64,000 nucleotides of DNA from Oligella sp050920755 (GTDB lineage: Bacteria > Pseudomonadota > Gammaproteobacteria > Burkholderiales > Burkholderiaceae_B): positions 992,001-1,056,000 of the forward strand of contig NZ_CP158480.1 in NCBI RefSeq assembly GCF_050920755.1, read 5' to 3'. The position numbers and the translations under genes are program-made. This document shows, piece by piece, positions 43,013-52,219 of the stretch. The notes beneath the pieces were generated by a model. The model made no database searches and was not told the DNA's origin. It was given only the letters and a program-made list of their open reading frames with translations. Position 1 is the stretch's first letter. Each line of letters opens with the position of its first letter.

Positions 43013-43123
43013 ATAAATCGAGTCTTAAAACGATGTCATTATTGTACCTAAGAAATAGTTTACAAAGCGCTAAAAATTGAGGTTTATTAACCACAATGTG
43101 ATTGATTTCAAACAGCTAAAGTG

Positions 43124-43157
43124 ATGTCATATTCTTGTCATAAAGCCTTTGTACAAT
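43124..43157 (+). promoter_or_regulatory. Pho box and -10 ahead of pstS
   Basis: ATGTCAT (43124-43130), four bases, TTGTCAT (43135-43141) fit the two direct repeats of the PhoB box (CTGTCAT-N4-CTGTCAT) with one mismatch each. TACAAT (43152-43157) follows ten bases later, the normal distance for a PhoB-activated promoter in which the box replaces the -35 element. Confidence 0.8.
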
Positions 43158-43243
43158 TCTGCATGTAGATAGAAACACCAATGGTATTTTATTTGCTAAA
43201 TAATTTACCGACTTACATAATCTGATATCAATAAAGGATGATC

Positions 43244-44290
43244 ATGTTAAAACAAGCTTTTTCTCGCGTTAGTTTAGCAGTTGCTCTTGGTACGGCTGCT
43301 TTCTCAGTGCAAGCTGCTACTGTAACAGGTGCCGGCGCTTCTTTCCCTTACCCAATCTATGCTAAGTGGGCTTCTGAGTACAACAAAGAAACCGGCAATC
43401 AGATTAACTATCAATCAATCGGTTCCGGCGGCGGTCAGCAACAAATTATCGCTAAAACTGTAGATTTCGGTGCTTCTGATGACCCGTTATCTGCTGAGAA
43501 ATTAAAAGACAACAACTTGCTTCAGTTCCCTGCAGTTATCGGTGGTACTGTACCTGTAATCAACGTTGACGGTGTTAAACCGGGTGAATTAAAGCTTACC
43601 GGTGAAGTATTGGCTAACATCTTCTTAGGTAAAATCACTAAGTGGAACGATGCTGCTATCGTTGCTTTAAACGATGGTTTAAAACTTCCTAACGCTGACA
43701 TCATCGTAGTTCACCGTTCTGACGGTTCCGGTACTACTTTCGGCTGGACTAACTACTTATCTCAAGTTTCTCCTGAGTGGAAAGAGAAAGTAGGTGAGGG
43801 TAAGGCGGTAAGCTGGCCTGTTGGTCAAGGCGGTAAAGGTAACGAGGGTGTTGCCGGTTATGTTCGCCAGTTAGCTAACTCTATCGGTTATGTTGAGTAC
43901 GCTTACGCTAAGCAAAACAACTTGGCTTGGGCTCAGTTACAAAACCGTGACGGTAAATTCGTACAGCCTGAACAGTCTTCTTTCGCTGCCGCTGCTGCTA
44001 ACGCTGACTGGAAATCTGCTCCTGGTATGGGCGTAGTACTTAACCATGAGCCGGGTGCTGAATCTTGGCCTATCACTCAGGCTACTTTCATCTTATTGCA
44101 CAAAACTGCTGATAAGCCTGAGCAAACTAAAGCCACGATGGAATTCTTTAACTGGGCTTGGGAAAAAGGCGGTAAGTTAGCTACTGAGTTAGACTATGTA
44201 CCTCTTCCTAAAGAAGTAAGCGATGCAGTTCGTGAGAGCTGGGCTTCTGAAGTTAAAGCAGCTGACGGCTCTGCAGTTTGGTCTAAGTAA
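43244..44290 (+). CDS. pstS: Phosphate-binding periplasmic protein PstS
   Basis: High-affinity phosphate-binding protein of the Pst ABC transporter, 348 residues. Start at ATG 43244 puts AAAGGA at good spacing; ATG 43238 directly abuts that site. The signal peptide ends after FSVQA. Phosphate-binding parts: TGAGASFPYPIYAKW, GSGGGQQQI, FGASDDPL and HRSDGSGTTFGWTNYL. Codon use is strongly biased, as for a highly expressed gene. Preceded by a Pho box and followed by two stem-loops before pstC. Confidence 0.96.
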   Translation: MLKQAFSRVSLAVALGTAAFSVQAATVTGAGASFPYPIYAKWASEYNKETGNQINYQSIGSGGGQQQIIAKTVDFGASDDPLSAEKLKDNNLLQFPAVIGGTVPVINVDGVKPGELKLTGEVLANIFLGKITKWNDAAIVALNDGLKLPNADIIVVHRSDGSGTTFGWTNYLSQVSPEWKEKVGEGKAVSWPVGQGGKGNEGVAGYVRQLANSIGYVEYAYAKQNNLAWAQLQNRDGKFVQPEQSSFAAAAANADWKSAPGMGVVLNHEPGAESWPITQATFILLHKTADKPEQTKATMEFFNWAWEKGGKLATELDYVPLPKEVSDAVRESWASEVKAADGSAVWSK

Positions 44291-44329
44291 TCTCTCAATA
44301 CTTATTTAAGTCAATCTGAAATGATACGG

Positions 44330-44364
44330 TTAAGCACTTCCGAAAAACATGGGGTAGTGCTTAA
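44330..44364 (+). terminator. Stem-loop 1 between pstS and pstC
   Basis: TTAAGCAC (44330-44337) pairs with GTGCTTAA (44357-44364), 40 bases after pstS. No T tract. Probably an mRNA stabiliser or processing site. Confidence 0.45.
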
Positions 44365-44369
44365 CTACT

Positions 44370-44413
44370 AGAAAGTCGGACAGTGGGTGTTATAATTTGC
44401 TGTCCGACTTTCT
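44370..44413 (+). terminator. Stem-loop 2 between pstS and pstC
   Basis: A perfect 14-bp stem AGAAAGTCGGACAG/CTGTCCGACTTTCT (44370-44383 with 44400-44413) around a 16-base loop. The weak T-rich tail would allow partial termination, giving more pstS than pstCAB mRNA. Confidence 0.65.
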
Positions 44414-44495
44414 GTATTGCAGTTGTAATAAATCTTAAATAAGTTGTAGTGATTGTATATCTGGCTAACGATTTAAGTCTTATACTGGATTGCTG

Positions 44496-45521
44496 ATGCC
44501 GACATTTTCAGAGACTATTAATAATAGTAGGTCTTCAACCCCAACTAAAGAGGCTACGGTGTCGAAGAGTTTACCACCCTCCCCAAGTAGACGCGGTTTT
44601 GCAATAGCAGATCTAATCTTTGCTACTGCAGCGCGTTTTTTCGCGTTTTTAGTATTTATTTTATTAGCGGCGATTATGCTATCGTTAGTTTACGGTAGCT
44701 GGGATTCGCTGAAGGCTTTCGGTGTTTCATTTTTGTTTAGCACCGAATGGAACCCTGTTCAAAACCAATATGGTGCAGTTGTACCGATTATCGGTACTCT
44801 AGTGACTGCGGGTATTGCCCTGGTCATTGCCGTACCTGCATCATTTGGTATTGCGATGTTCCTGACCGAGCTTGCGCCGACATGGATTAAGCGTCCATTA
44901 GGTATTGCCGTTGAGATGTTGGCAGCGATCCCTTCCATTATTTATGGTATGTGGGGTCTATTTGTTTTCGTCCCATTATTCCAAAAGTACATTCAAGTTC
45001 ACTTGATTAGCTTTTTTGCGCCTATTCCGGTTTTAAACCAGTTGTTTGCCGGCCCGCCAATGGGTATTGGTTTATTTACCGCCGGTTTGATTCTTTCTAT
45101 TATGATCATTCCGTATATTGCTTCGGTGATGCGTGACGTTTTCAACGTTGTACCGCCGATGTTTAAGGAATCTGCTTATGGTCTGGGTGCGACGACATGG
45201 GAAGTAATGTGGCGCGTTGTACTGCCTTATACCAAAGGCGGTGTGATCGGCGGCATTATGCTTGGTTTAGGTCGTGCGCTTGGTGAAACCATGGCGGTTA
45301 CTTTCGTAATCGGTAATGCCTTCCGTTCACCGAACAGTATCTTTGCACCGTCTAACTCCATTGCTTCAGCCATTGCAAATGAGTTTAATGAGGCTTCCGG
45401 CTTACAGCTTGCCGCATTAATTGAATTAGGCTTGATTTTATTCTTGATTACAACCGTGGTTCTCAGCTTATCGCGCTGGATGTTGTATCGCATGAATAAA
45501 GGCCAAGGATCTAAGACTTAG
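44496..45521 (+). CDS. pstC: Phosphate ABC transporter permease PstC
   Basis: Inner-membrane permease of the Pst system, six membrane segments, 341 residues from ATG 44496. That start has a weak ribosome site; GTG 44559, in frame with AAAGAGG five bases upstream, would give a 320-residue protein beginning MSKSLPPSPS and may be the true start. Conserved parts are LFSTEWNPVQNQYGAVVPIIGTL-type (beginning near residue 80), AIPSIIYGMWGLFVF and the EAA loop AYGLGATTWEVMWRVVLPY. Its stop overlaps the pstA GTG by one base. Confidence 0.94.
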   Translation: MPTFSETINNSRSSTPTKEATVSKSLPPSPSRRGFAIADLIFATAARFFAFLVFILLAAIMLSLVYGSWDSLKAFGVSFLFSTEWNPVQNQYGAVVPIIGTLVTAGIALVIAVPASFGIAMFLTELAPTWIKRPLGIAVEMLAAIPSIIYGMWGLFVFVPLFQKYIQVHLISFFAPIPVLNQLFAGPPMGIGLFTAGLILSIMIIPYIASVMRDVFNVVPPMFKESAYGLGATTWEVMWRVVLPYTKGGVIGGIMLGLGRALGETMAVTFVIGNAFRSPNSIFAPSNSIASAIANEFNEASGLQLAALIELGLILFLITTVVLSLSRWMLYRMNKGQGSKT

Positions 45522-46423
45522 TGAGTAATCAAATGAGTTCTACTGTTTCTACAGCTTCCCCTAAACCGGTTGAATCGGTTTTACATAACGGGAACAAAAT
45601 TTATAAAAAACGTCGCGTGCTTAATCGCGTTATGTTGACCCTCTCTTTAATTACTTTAGCCTTTGGTCTGTTCTGGTTGTTCTGGATTATCGGCACTTTA
45701 TTAATTAAGGGCGGTGGTTCTTTATCATTCAATTTATTTGTTGAGTCTACGCCGGGTCCGGGCGGTCAGGGCGGCTTGGCTAACGCTATCGTCGGTTCGG
45801 TGATGATGTCTGCAGTAGCGACAGCCATCGGTACCCCAATCGGTATTTTGGCCGGTACATACTTGGCTGAATATGGCGATCGCGGTTGGTTGGCACCGGC
45901 AACACGCTTCTTAAATGACGTGTTGTTATCTGCACCGTCAATTATTATCGGTTTGTTTATTTACTCGATTTATGTAGCAAAAATTGGTCACTACTCGGGT
46001 TGGGCAGGTTCTTTGGCACTGGCTATTCTGGTTATTCCGGTGGTGGTACGAACCACTGACAATATGCTTTTATTAATTCCTAACAGCTTACGCGAAGCAG
46101 CAGTGGCGCTTGGCTGTCCTAAGTACCGCATGATTTTATCAATTTGTTATCGCGCTGCTTTATCAGGAATTATTACCGGTGTGTTATTGGCGATTGCGCG
46201 TATTTTAGGTGAAACTGCACCATTACTATTTACCGCATTAAATAACCAGTTCATGTCATGGAATATGAATCAGCCGATGGCAAACTTACCGGTGACTATT
46301 TACCAGTTTGCCGCCAGTCCGTTTGATGACTGGAACCAATTAGCTTGGGCAGGTGCTACCTTTATTACCTTATTGGTTTTAGGTTTAAATATTATTGCCC
46401 GTTTAGTAACCCGCTCGAAGTAA
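45521..46423 (+). CDS. pstA: Phosphate ABC transporter permease PstA
   Basis: Second Pst permease, 300 residues from GTG 45521, or 296 from ATG 45533; the overlap with the pstC stop favours coupling. Six hydrophobic segments; LPGPGGQGGLANAIVGS-like sequence begins after the first segment (TPGPGGQGGL), followed by GILAGTYLAEYG, LLSAPSIIIGLFIY and the EAA loop REAAVALGCPKYRMIL. Heterodimer with PstC. Confidence 0.94.
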   Translation: MSNQMSSTVSTASPKPVESVLHNGNKIYKKRRVLNRVMLTLSLITLAFGLFWLFWIIGTLLIKGGGSLSFNLFVESTPGPGGQGGLANAIVGSVMMSAVATAIGTPIGILAGTYLAEYGDRGWLAPATRFLNDVLLSAPSIIIGLFIYSIYVAKIGHYSGWAGSLALAILVIPVVVRTTDNMLLLIPNSLREAAVALGCPKYRMILSICYRAALSGIITGVLLAIARILGETAPLLFTALNNQFMSWNMNQPMANLPVTIYQFAASPFDDWNQLAWAGATFITLLVLGLNIIARLVTRSK

Positions 46424-46450
46424 GTTTAGTAAAGATTTTAGGATTTAAAA

Positions 46451-47263
46451 ATGGACACTATTGCACCAGCACGAATCAGCCAAGCTGAATTAGATTTAGT
46501 TTCTCCTGAAGATACTAAATTAGAGGTTAAAAATTTAGACTTCTATTACGGTAAGTTCCACGCCATTAAAAATGTTAATATGCGTATCGCTCGTAATAAG
46601 GTTACCGCCTTTATCGGTCCATCCGGTTGTGGTAAATCGACTTTATTACGTACCTTTAACCGTATGTTCGAGCTTTATCCCGGTCAACGCGCCGAGGGTG
46701 AGCTTAACCTGGATGGTGAGAACTTACTCACCAGTGAAACGGATATTTCATTATTACGTGCTAAGGTCGGTATGGTTTTCCAAAAACCGACACCATTTCC
46801 GATGAGCATTTACGATAACATCGCTTTCGGTGTACGCTTATTTGAAAATCTAAGCAAGCCGGATATGGATGAGCGTGTTGAGTGGGCTTTAAAAAAAACC
46901 GCCCTTTGGAATGAGGTTAAGGACAAATTAGGTCAAAGCGGTCACAGCTTGTCAGGCGGTCAGCAGCAGCGCTTATGTATTGCTCGCGGTATCTCTGTTA
47001 AGCCTGAGGTATTATTGCTGGATGAGCCTTGTTCGGCACTTGACCCGATTTCAACGGTAAAAATCGAGGAGTTAATTACTGAACTTAAAAAGGATTATAC
47101 CGTTGCTATCGTAACTCACAATATGCAACAGGCGGCACGTTGCTCTGACTACACTGCTTATATGTACTTAGGTGAACTAATCGAGTTCGGTGAAACAAGC
47201 CAGATGTTTGTTAAACCGCGCCGTAAAGAAACTCAAGACTACATTACCGGTCGTTTCGGTTAA
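46451..47263 (+). CDS. pstB: Phosphate ABC transporter ATP-binding protein PstB
   Basis: ATPase of the Pst importer, 270 residues. Walker A GPSGCGKSTLLRTFNR, Q-loop VGMVFQKPTPFPMS, signature LSGGQQQRLCIARG, Walker B VLLLDEPCSALDP and H-loop AIVTHNMQQAARC are all intact. Last gene of the pstSCAB cluster; phoU, which usually follows, is absent here, and pstB converges with an unrelated gene after seven bases. Confidence 0.96.
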   Translation: MDTIAPARISQAELDLVSPEDTKLEVKNLDFYYGKFHAIKNVNMRIARNKVTAFIGPSGCGKSTLLRTFNRMFELYPGQRAEGELNLDGENLLTSETDISLLRAKVGMVFQKPTPFPMSIYDNIAFGVRLFENLSKPDMDERVEWALKKTALWNEVKDKLGQSGHSLSGGQQQRLCIARGISVKPEVLLLDEPCSALDPISTVKIEELITELKKDYTVAIVTHNMQQAARCSDYTAYMYLGELIEFGETSQMFVKPRRKETQDYITGRFG

Positions 47264-47270
47264 TCCGTCT

Positions 47271-47882
47271 CTAGGGTTTAGGAAAGCTGACAAAGCCAAG
47301 CGTTTGCTCGGCTTTGTCGCTTTCTAAAGAGCGACAGGGAGCACTTAAATTGCCATTAATCGTAGCTAGACAAAGCGTCAGCTCTTGACCCGCTGCAATG
47401 GCAGCAAAATCTGCCTCCGTGAATGGTCGTGAGGTAGCATCTTCGACAATTACGCTTATCTGCTCGATGAATGTCGGCACATCACGACCAATCAGCATTG
47501 CCGGACCGATATCGGTCTGTGCAAAAACCCGACCGTCATCGCTGAAATACCAATGCCGAACGGCTTTTACCGTATGCTCATGATGCGTACTTAAGCGGCG
47601 CTCAGCATCATCATAAAAAAGAATAAAGGGAGCGTGCGGAAGATTAAGGTAGGCCTTTTGCGGGCCGTTTTGTATATACCATTCACCACGCTCATTAACA
47701 CAGTAGTTGCGTCCGAAAAATGCGATAAGTTGGCTATTTTCAATGCTGTCACCCTCCGGATCGGCCTGAAAGTCGCCACCGTGATGAAAACGCCATAAAC
47801 CGCGCGCATTTAGAGATAACCAGCCGTACTCTGCGGGGACATTAGGCCATTTTTCCATGGCTGCTAAGACTTGTTGATCCAT
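47271..47882 (-). CDS. Conserved hypothetical protein (proteobacterial DUF)
   Basis: 203 residues with no membrane segment or signal peptide. It looks like a family of uncharacterised cytoplasmic proteins in Burkholderiales that share aromatic and acidic segments such as GLWRFHHGG, NYCVNERGEWYIQNGPQ and HWYFSDDGRVFAQTDIGPA; I cannot name the domain reliably. It is the last gene of the minus-strand operon, 12 bases after maf, and ends seven bases from pstB. Confidence 0.75.
   Translation of the reverse strand: MDQQVLAAMEKWPNVPAEYGWLSLNARGLWRFHHGGDFQADPEGDSIENSQLIAFFGRNYCVNERGEWYIQNGPQKAYLNLPHAPFILFYDDAERRLSTHHEHTVKAVRHWYFSDDGRVFAQTDIGPAMLIGRDVPTFIEQISVIVEDATSRPFTEADFAAIAAGQELTLCLATINGNLSAPCRSLESDKAEQTLGFVSFPKP
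47289..47318 (+). terminator. Possible terminator of the pst operon
   Basis: GACAAAGCC (47289-47297) pairs with GGCTTTGTC (47310-47318), 26 bases past pstB, inside the 3' coding end of the convergent gene; GCTTTCT follows. Weak. Confidence 0.35.
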
Positions 47883-47894
47883 GCCGCTACTTCC

Positions 47895-48494
47895 TTAATC
47901 TACAATTGAACGTAAAAGCTCCCAGGTATCACTGAGGGGCAGACCCACAACGCCGGTAAAGCTGCCCTCCAGTTTATCGATAAGCATCCCGCCTAACCCC
48001 TGGATAGCATAGCCGCCGGCTTTACCAAGACCCTCACCGCTTTGTACATAATGCTCAATTTCTGCAATAGAGAGTTGACGCATATGGAGGGTATTGATGC
48101 TGCTTCTTTCTAATAAACGGTCCTCATTAATCAGTACAATATGCGTCTGCACCTTATGCACCGCTCCGGATAATTGCTGCAAACTGCGTCGCACATCCTC
48201 ATCAGAATGGGCTTTATCAATGACTTGGCCCTCAATCATGACGCAGGTATCGGCCGCTAGAATAGGATGAACGGGTCGATGGCTTTGTTGCTTTAAGTAG
48301 TCTAAAGCACGCTGCGCTTTCTCACGTGCCGTACGCACCACATAGTCTTTCGGTGCTTCACCGGCTAAGATGGGCTCGTCTTCAGCTCCCTCAGATGTCG
48401 GCACCGTTAAAATCTCGTGCTGAACACCTATTTGCTTTAACAACTCATGACGTCTGGGACTGGCTGAAGCTAAATAAATAAAGGGTAGCTGCAT
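47895..48494 (-). CDS. Maf-family nucleotide pyrophosphatase (YhdE type)
   Basis: House-cleaning hydrolase for dTTP, UTP and modified pyrimidine nucleotides; 199 residues. The N-terminal SASPRRHELLKQIG loop, the conserved VRTAREKA segment, the catalytic Asp in LAADTCVMIEGQVIDKAHS and GGYAIQGLGGMLI are typical of the YhdE subgroup. It follows rlmH by 13 bases in the operon. Confidence 0.9.
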   Translation of the reverse strand: MQLPFIYLASASPRRHELLKQIGVQHEILTVPTSEGAEDEPILAGEAPKDYVVRTAREKAQRALDYLKQQSHRPVHPILAADTCVMIEGQVIDKAHSDEDVRRSLQQLSGAVHKVQTHIVLINEDRLLERSSINTLHMRQLSIAEIEHYVQSGEGLGKAGGYAIQGLGGMLIDKLEGSFTGVVGLPLSDTWELLRSIVD

Positions 48495-48507
48495 AGGGTA
48501 AATCCGC

Positions 48508-48978
48508 TTATTCTCGATGATAGGGATGGTTATTCAGAATCGACCAAGCTCGATAAATCTGTTCAACTAACAGCACCCGTACCATCGGGTGGGGTAGGGT
48601 AAGTGAAGAGAGGCGGATTTTTTGTGCAATACTGCTTTTAAAATCAGCATCAATACCGTCCGGACCGCCGATAATTAAAGCCACATCCTGCTGATTTGCC
48701 ATCCATTCCTCAAGCATGGAAGCCAGCTTTTTAGTGCTGAGATCGCGCCCATGTTCATCTAAGATCACCACCGTACTGCGCGCGGGAATCGCCGCTTGGA
48801 TACGTTTTGCTTCGGCAGCCATCATTTGTGCGGGAGTTTTGCCGGAGGTTCTCGGCTCTGCTTTAATCTCTTTTAATTCAATAGCGCAATCATGAGGCAG
48901 ACGCTTGGCATAGTCATCCCAAGCCGTCTTGACCCAATCCGGCATGCGGTGACCGACGGCAATAACGGTGATTTTCAT
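48508..48978 (-). CDS. rlmH: 23S rRNA (pseudouridine1915-N3)-methyltransferase RlmH
   Basis: SPOUT methyltransferase acting on helix 69 of 23S rRNA; 156 residues, the standard length. The knot region shows VVILDEHGRDLSTKKLAS, VALIIGGPDGI and the C-terminal HPMVRVLLVEQIYRAW followed by NHPYHRE. Its ATG overlaps the rsfS stop (ATGA), indicating coupling. Confidence 0.96.
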   Translation of the reverse strand: MKITVIAVGHRMPDWVKTAWDDYAKRLPHDCAIELKEIKAEPRTSGKTPAQMMAAEAKRIQAAIPARSTVVILDEHGRDLSTKKLASMLEEWMANQQDVALIIGGPDGIDADFKSSIAQKIRLSSLTLPHPMVRVLLVEQIYRAWSILNNHPYHRE

Positions 48979-49385
48979 TCGTCCTCAAGGGGCTGCATGG
49001 GATCAAAGCCCTGATTGATCGGAGGTACTAATTGCGATTGAGGTAACAGCTTAACCTTGACCGGTTTTTCACCCCAAATGGCTTCCAGATTGTAGTATTG
49101 ACGAATTGCCGGCTGCATACAATGCACCACAATATCGCCCAAGTCTAAAACCACCCATTCGCCCGTATCCTCACCCTCAATCGAAAGCACCTCGAGATTT
49201 TTCTCACGTGCCGCATCATATACACTGCGGACAATGGAACGGGTTTGGCGATTGGAGGTACCACTGGCAATAATCACCCGATCAAAAAGATCGGTCAGCT
49301 CGGTGGTATTAAATACCTTGATGTCTTGAGCTTTGGCATCTTCAAGCGCATCAATCACTAAGCGTTGCATTTTATTTAATTGCAT
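48975..49385 (-). CDS. rsfS: Ribosome silencing factor RsfS
   Basis: Binds L14 and blocks joining of ribosomal subunits in poor growth conditions; 136 residues. The core motif FDRVIIASGTSNRQTRSIV and WVVLDLGDIVVHCM with RQYYNLEAIWG are clear. The C-terminal 25 residues extend beyond the minimal domain. Between nadD and rlmH, the common order. Confidence 0.95.
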   Translation of the reverse strand: MQLNKMQRLVIDALEDAKAQDIKVFNTTELTDLFDRVIIASGTSNRQTRSIVRSVYDAAREKNLEVLSIEGEDTGEWVVLDLGDIVVHCMQPAIRQYYNLEAIWGEKPVKVKLLPQSQLVPPINQGFDPMQPLEDE

Positions 49386-49434
49386 AGTTACTTAAAATCC
49401 TCTTGTGTGCAGTGTCGACACTGCTTTGTAATTG

Positions 49435-50028
49435 TTATTGATAAAGATGATACTTTTTAATATAGCGCAAAACCTCAGGATGAATATAGTCACTTACATC
49501 CTGATTGTTGGCTAAGCGTTGACGAACTTCGGTGGATGAAATATCAATCTCGTCAAAATCAATATGAATAATTTCCTTGCCGGCGACCTGTGCGGCCAGC
49601 ATCTCCTCAGGGATCTCCGAAGAGTAATCCGGGCGTTTAGCAACCACTAAGGTCAGTTTTTGCATAATTTCCTGCCAACCGTTCCACGTTGTAAAGTTTT
49701 GCAGTTGGTCGGTGCCCATTACCCAATAGTAATCAATCGCCGGATCTAATTGTCTTACCGTGTCAATGGTGTAAGTCGGGCCATCACGCTCAATTTCCAT
49801 GGTATTGAAAAGAATTTTAGGATGACCCTCGGCAGCGATTTTAAGCATGGCCAAACGATGCTCGGCGCTCACCGATAAACTGTCTTTTTGCCAAGGTTGA
49901 CCGGCCGGCAGCAACTCCACATGCTCTAAAGGTAATTGCTCCAGAGCACTCAGCGCTAATTTAATATGCGCTTTATGGATAGGATTAAAGCTGCCGCCTA
50001 ATAACCCTATCTTTGGACGGACAGTCAT
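49435..50028 (-). CDS. nadD: Nicotinate-nucleotide adenylyltransferase
   Basis: Makes deamido-NAD from nicotinate mononucleotide and ATP; 197 residues. Nucleotide-binding GGSFNPIHKAHIKLA at the N-terminus, WVMGTDQLQNFTTW in the middle and ISSTEVRQRL at the end are diagnostic. I choose ATG 50028, which overlaps the purD stop as ATGA behind GGCGAG; ATG 50043 would add five residues. Confidence 0.94.
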   Translation of the reverse strand: MTVRPKIGLLGGSFNPIHKAHIKLALSALEQLPLEHVELLPAGQPWQKDSLSVSAEHRLAMLKIAAEGHPKILFNTMEIERDGPTYTIDTVRQLDPAIDYYWVMGTDQLQNFTTWNGWQEIMQKLTLVVAKRPDYSSEIPEEMLAAQVAGKEIIHIDFDEIDISSTEVRQRLANNQDVSDYIHPEVLRYIKKYHLYQ

Positions 50029-51299
50029 TTGATTGCTCGCCATGCGATATCTTTGCGGTACTGCATACCGTCAAACTTAATATCATCAATGGCTGAATAG
50101 GCCTTTTCACGCGCTTCCTGAATGGTTTCACCTAAAGCTGTGACACATAAGACACGACCGCCGGAAGTGACGATGTCACCATCTTGCAGCTTAGTGCCGG
50201 CATGAAATACCATCACCTCGTCATTATCAGCACCTAAACCGCTAATCACATCACCGGTGCGCGGTTCGGCGGGATAATTATGGGCCGCTAAAACCACACC
50301 AATGGCACTGCGCGGATCCCAGTCAATTTGTACTTGATCCAGATTGCCTTGAGTGGCCGCCTCAAATAAAGACACAAAGTCATTTTTAATACGCATCAAT
50401 AAAGGCTGTGTCTCAGGATCACCTAAACGGCAATTAAACTCCAATACCTTGATAGGGCGACGCTCGTCATCGCCGTCACCAATCATGACGCCGGCATATA
50501 AGAAACCGGTGTACTCGATACCGTCCGCCTGCATACCCTCAATGGTCGGGATCACGATTTCGCTTAAAATGCGCTCATGAATCACCTCATTTACAATCGG
50601 CGCAGGGGAATAAGCACCCATACCACCGGTATTAGGGCCCTTGTCTCCGTCCAACTGACGCTTATGGTCTTGGCTGGAAGCAAGTGGCAGAATGGTTTTG
50701 CCATCGCACATCACGATAAAGCTCGCTTCCTCACCCGCTAAAAACTCCTCGATCACCACTAAGGCACCGGCCTGACCAAATTGACCACCCAGCATATCAT
50801 CAATCGCTTGATGCGCTTCTTCAAGCGTCATTGCCACAACCACGCCCTTGCCGGCGGCTAATCCGTCAGCTTTAATCACAATCGGTGCACCCTGTTGCTC
50901 AACATAGGCATGCGCTGCATCTGCTTCGCTAAAGCTGGCATAAGCGGCGGTTGGGATTTGGTGACGCATCATAAAGGCTTTGGCAAAATCCTTGGAGCTT
51001 TCTAATTGTGCCGCTGCTTGGCTTGGGCCGAAAATGGCTAAGCCTTCGCTACGGAAAAGATCTGCCACACCGGCAGCCAAAGGCGCCTCGGGACCGACCA
51101 CGGTTAAAGCGATAGCGTTATCTTTGGCGAATTGCAACAGCTCTTCGGGGGTTTTGAGGTTGACATTGTTGATACCCTTGGCGCTTGCGGTACCGCCATT
51201 ACCGGGGGCCACAAACACGCTATCCACACCGGTGGATTTAGAAAAACGCCATGCGATGGCATGTTCACGGCCACCGCCACCGATCACTAAAATATTCAT
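50025..51299 (-). CDS. purD: Phosphoribosylamine-glycine ligase
   Basis: Second step of purine synthesis; ATP-grasp enzyme of 424 residues. N-terminal NILVIGGGGREHAIAWRF, ATP-binding KADGLAAGKGVVVA, the QDHKRQLDGDKGPNTGGMGAY segment and LEFNCRLGDPETQPLL are intact. Second gene of the minus-strand operon, 46 bases after yebC. Confidence 0.97.
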   Translation of the reverse strand: MNILVIGGGGREHAIAWRFSKSTGVDSVFVAPGNGGTASAKGINNVNLKTPEELLQFAKDNAIALTVVGPEAPLAAGVADLFRSEGLAIFGPSQAAAQLESSKDFAKAFMMRHQIPTAAYASFSEADAAHAYVEQQGAPIVIKADGLAAGKGVVVAMTLEEAHQAIDDMLGGQFGQAGALVVIEEFLAGEEASFIVMCDGKTILPLASSQDHKRQLDGDKGPNTGGMGAYSPAPIVNEVIHERILSEIVIPTIEGMQADGIEYTGFLYAGVMIGDGDDERRPIKVLEFNCRLGDPETQPLLMRIKNDFVSLFEAATQGNLDQVQIDWDPRSAIGVVLAAHNYPAEPRTGDVISGLGADNDEVMVFHAGTKLQDGDIVTSGGRVLCVTALGETIQEAREKAYSAIDDIKFDGMQYRKDIAWRAIK

Positions 51300-51345
51300 A
51301 AGGACTCTGCTAAAACTCGTTTAAGGTTAAACTGAAATACCGGAT

Positions 51346-52074
51346 TTACTCTTCGTCGAAGACTGCATTGGTATAGACCTTTTGTACATCATCCAGATCC
51401 TCCAATGTATCAATGATTTTTTGCATTGTGGCGCCATCGGCCTCGCTCAGCTCAATCTCATTTTGCGGGCGCATAATGATTTCCGCCACCTCGGGCTTCA
51501 GACCGGCTGCTTCAAAGGCATCGCGTAACTGTGCAAAATCAGTCGGCTCACCCAGTACCTCAGTCAGACCGTCTTCGTCAGTGACAATATCATTGGCACC
51601 GGCCTCTAATCCGACCTCCATAATTTGCTCCTCGTCCACATCGGGCCCGAAAAGAAACTGACTGACGTGATCAAACATAAAGGTCACGGAACCGTCGGTA
51701 CCGAGGTTACCGCCGTTTTTAGTCAGCGCGTGACGTACTTCGGAAACCGTGCGCTGACGATTGTCCGTCATACAGTCCACAATCACTGCCGCACCGGCTA
51801 CACCATAGCCCTCGTAGCGCACGAACTCATAATCCTCGCCGTCTGCGGCGCCGGCACCGCGTTGAATTGCGCGGTTAATATTGTCCTTAGGCATATTACT
51901 GGCGTTAGCTTTGTCCATGGCTAAGCGCAAGGAGGGATTAGAGTCGGGGTCAGGGCCACCGGAGCGAGCCGCAACGGTGATTTCACGAATGATTTTTGTC
52001 CAAATTTTGCCGCGTTTGGCGTCCTGGCGACCTTTACGGTGCTGGATATTCGCCCATTTACTATGACCTGCCAT
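51346..52074 (-). CDS. yebC: YebC/PmpR-family protein
   Basis: Conserved three-domain protein of 242 residues; relatives act as transcription regulators and help ribosomes through proline stretches. Starts AGHSKWANIQHRKGRQDAKR, with the acidic domains ending DALDDVQKVYTNA-like (DLDDVQKVYTNAVFDEE). First gene of the operon running to 47271; its promoter lies in the AT-rich gap shared with the divergent ATPase gene. Confidence 0.94.
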   Translation of the reverse strand: MAGHSKWANIQHRKGRQDAKRGKIWTKIIREITVAARSGGPDPDSNPSLRLAMDKANASNMPKDNINRAIQRGAGAADGEDYEFVRYEGYGVAGAAVIVDCMTDNRQRTVSEVRHALTKNGGNLGTDGSVTFMFDHVSQFLFGPDVDEEQIMEVGLEAGANDIVTDEDGLTEVLGEPTDFAQLRDAFEAAGLKPEVAEIIMRPQNEIELSEADGATMQKIIDTLEDLDDVQKVYTNAVFDEE

Positions 52075-52219
52075 AATACTCTATTAAATAAAAAAGGTTA
52101 AACTGATGGATTAGATTAGTAATAATTATGAAGTATTTTATTGTGCCTAGATTTTACCTTGAATGGCGCAATTTTTTATAGAATAGCCTAGATTATAGCC
52201 TTTTTAAGAGGAACACTTT

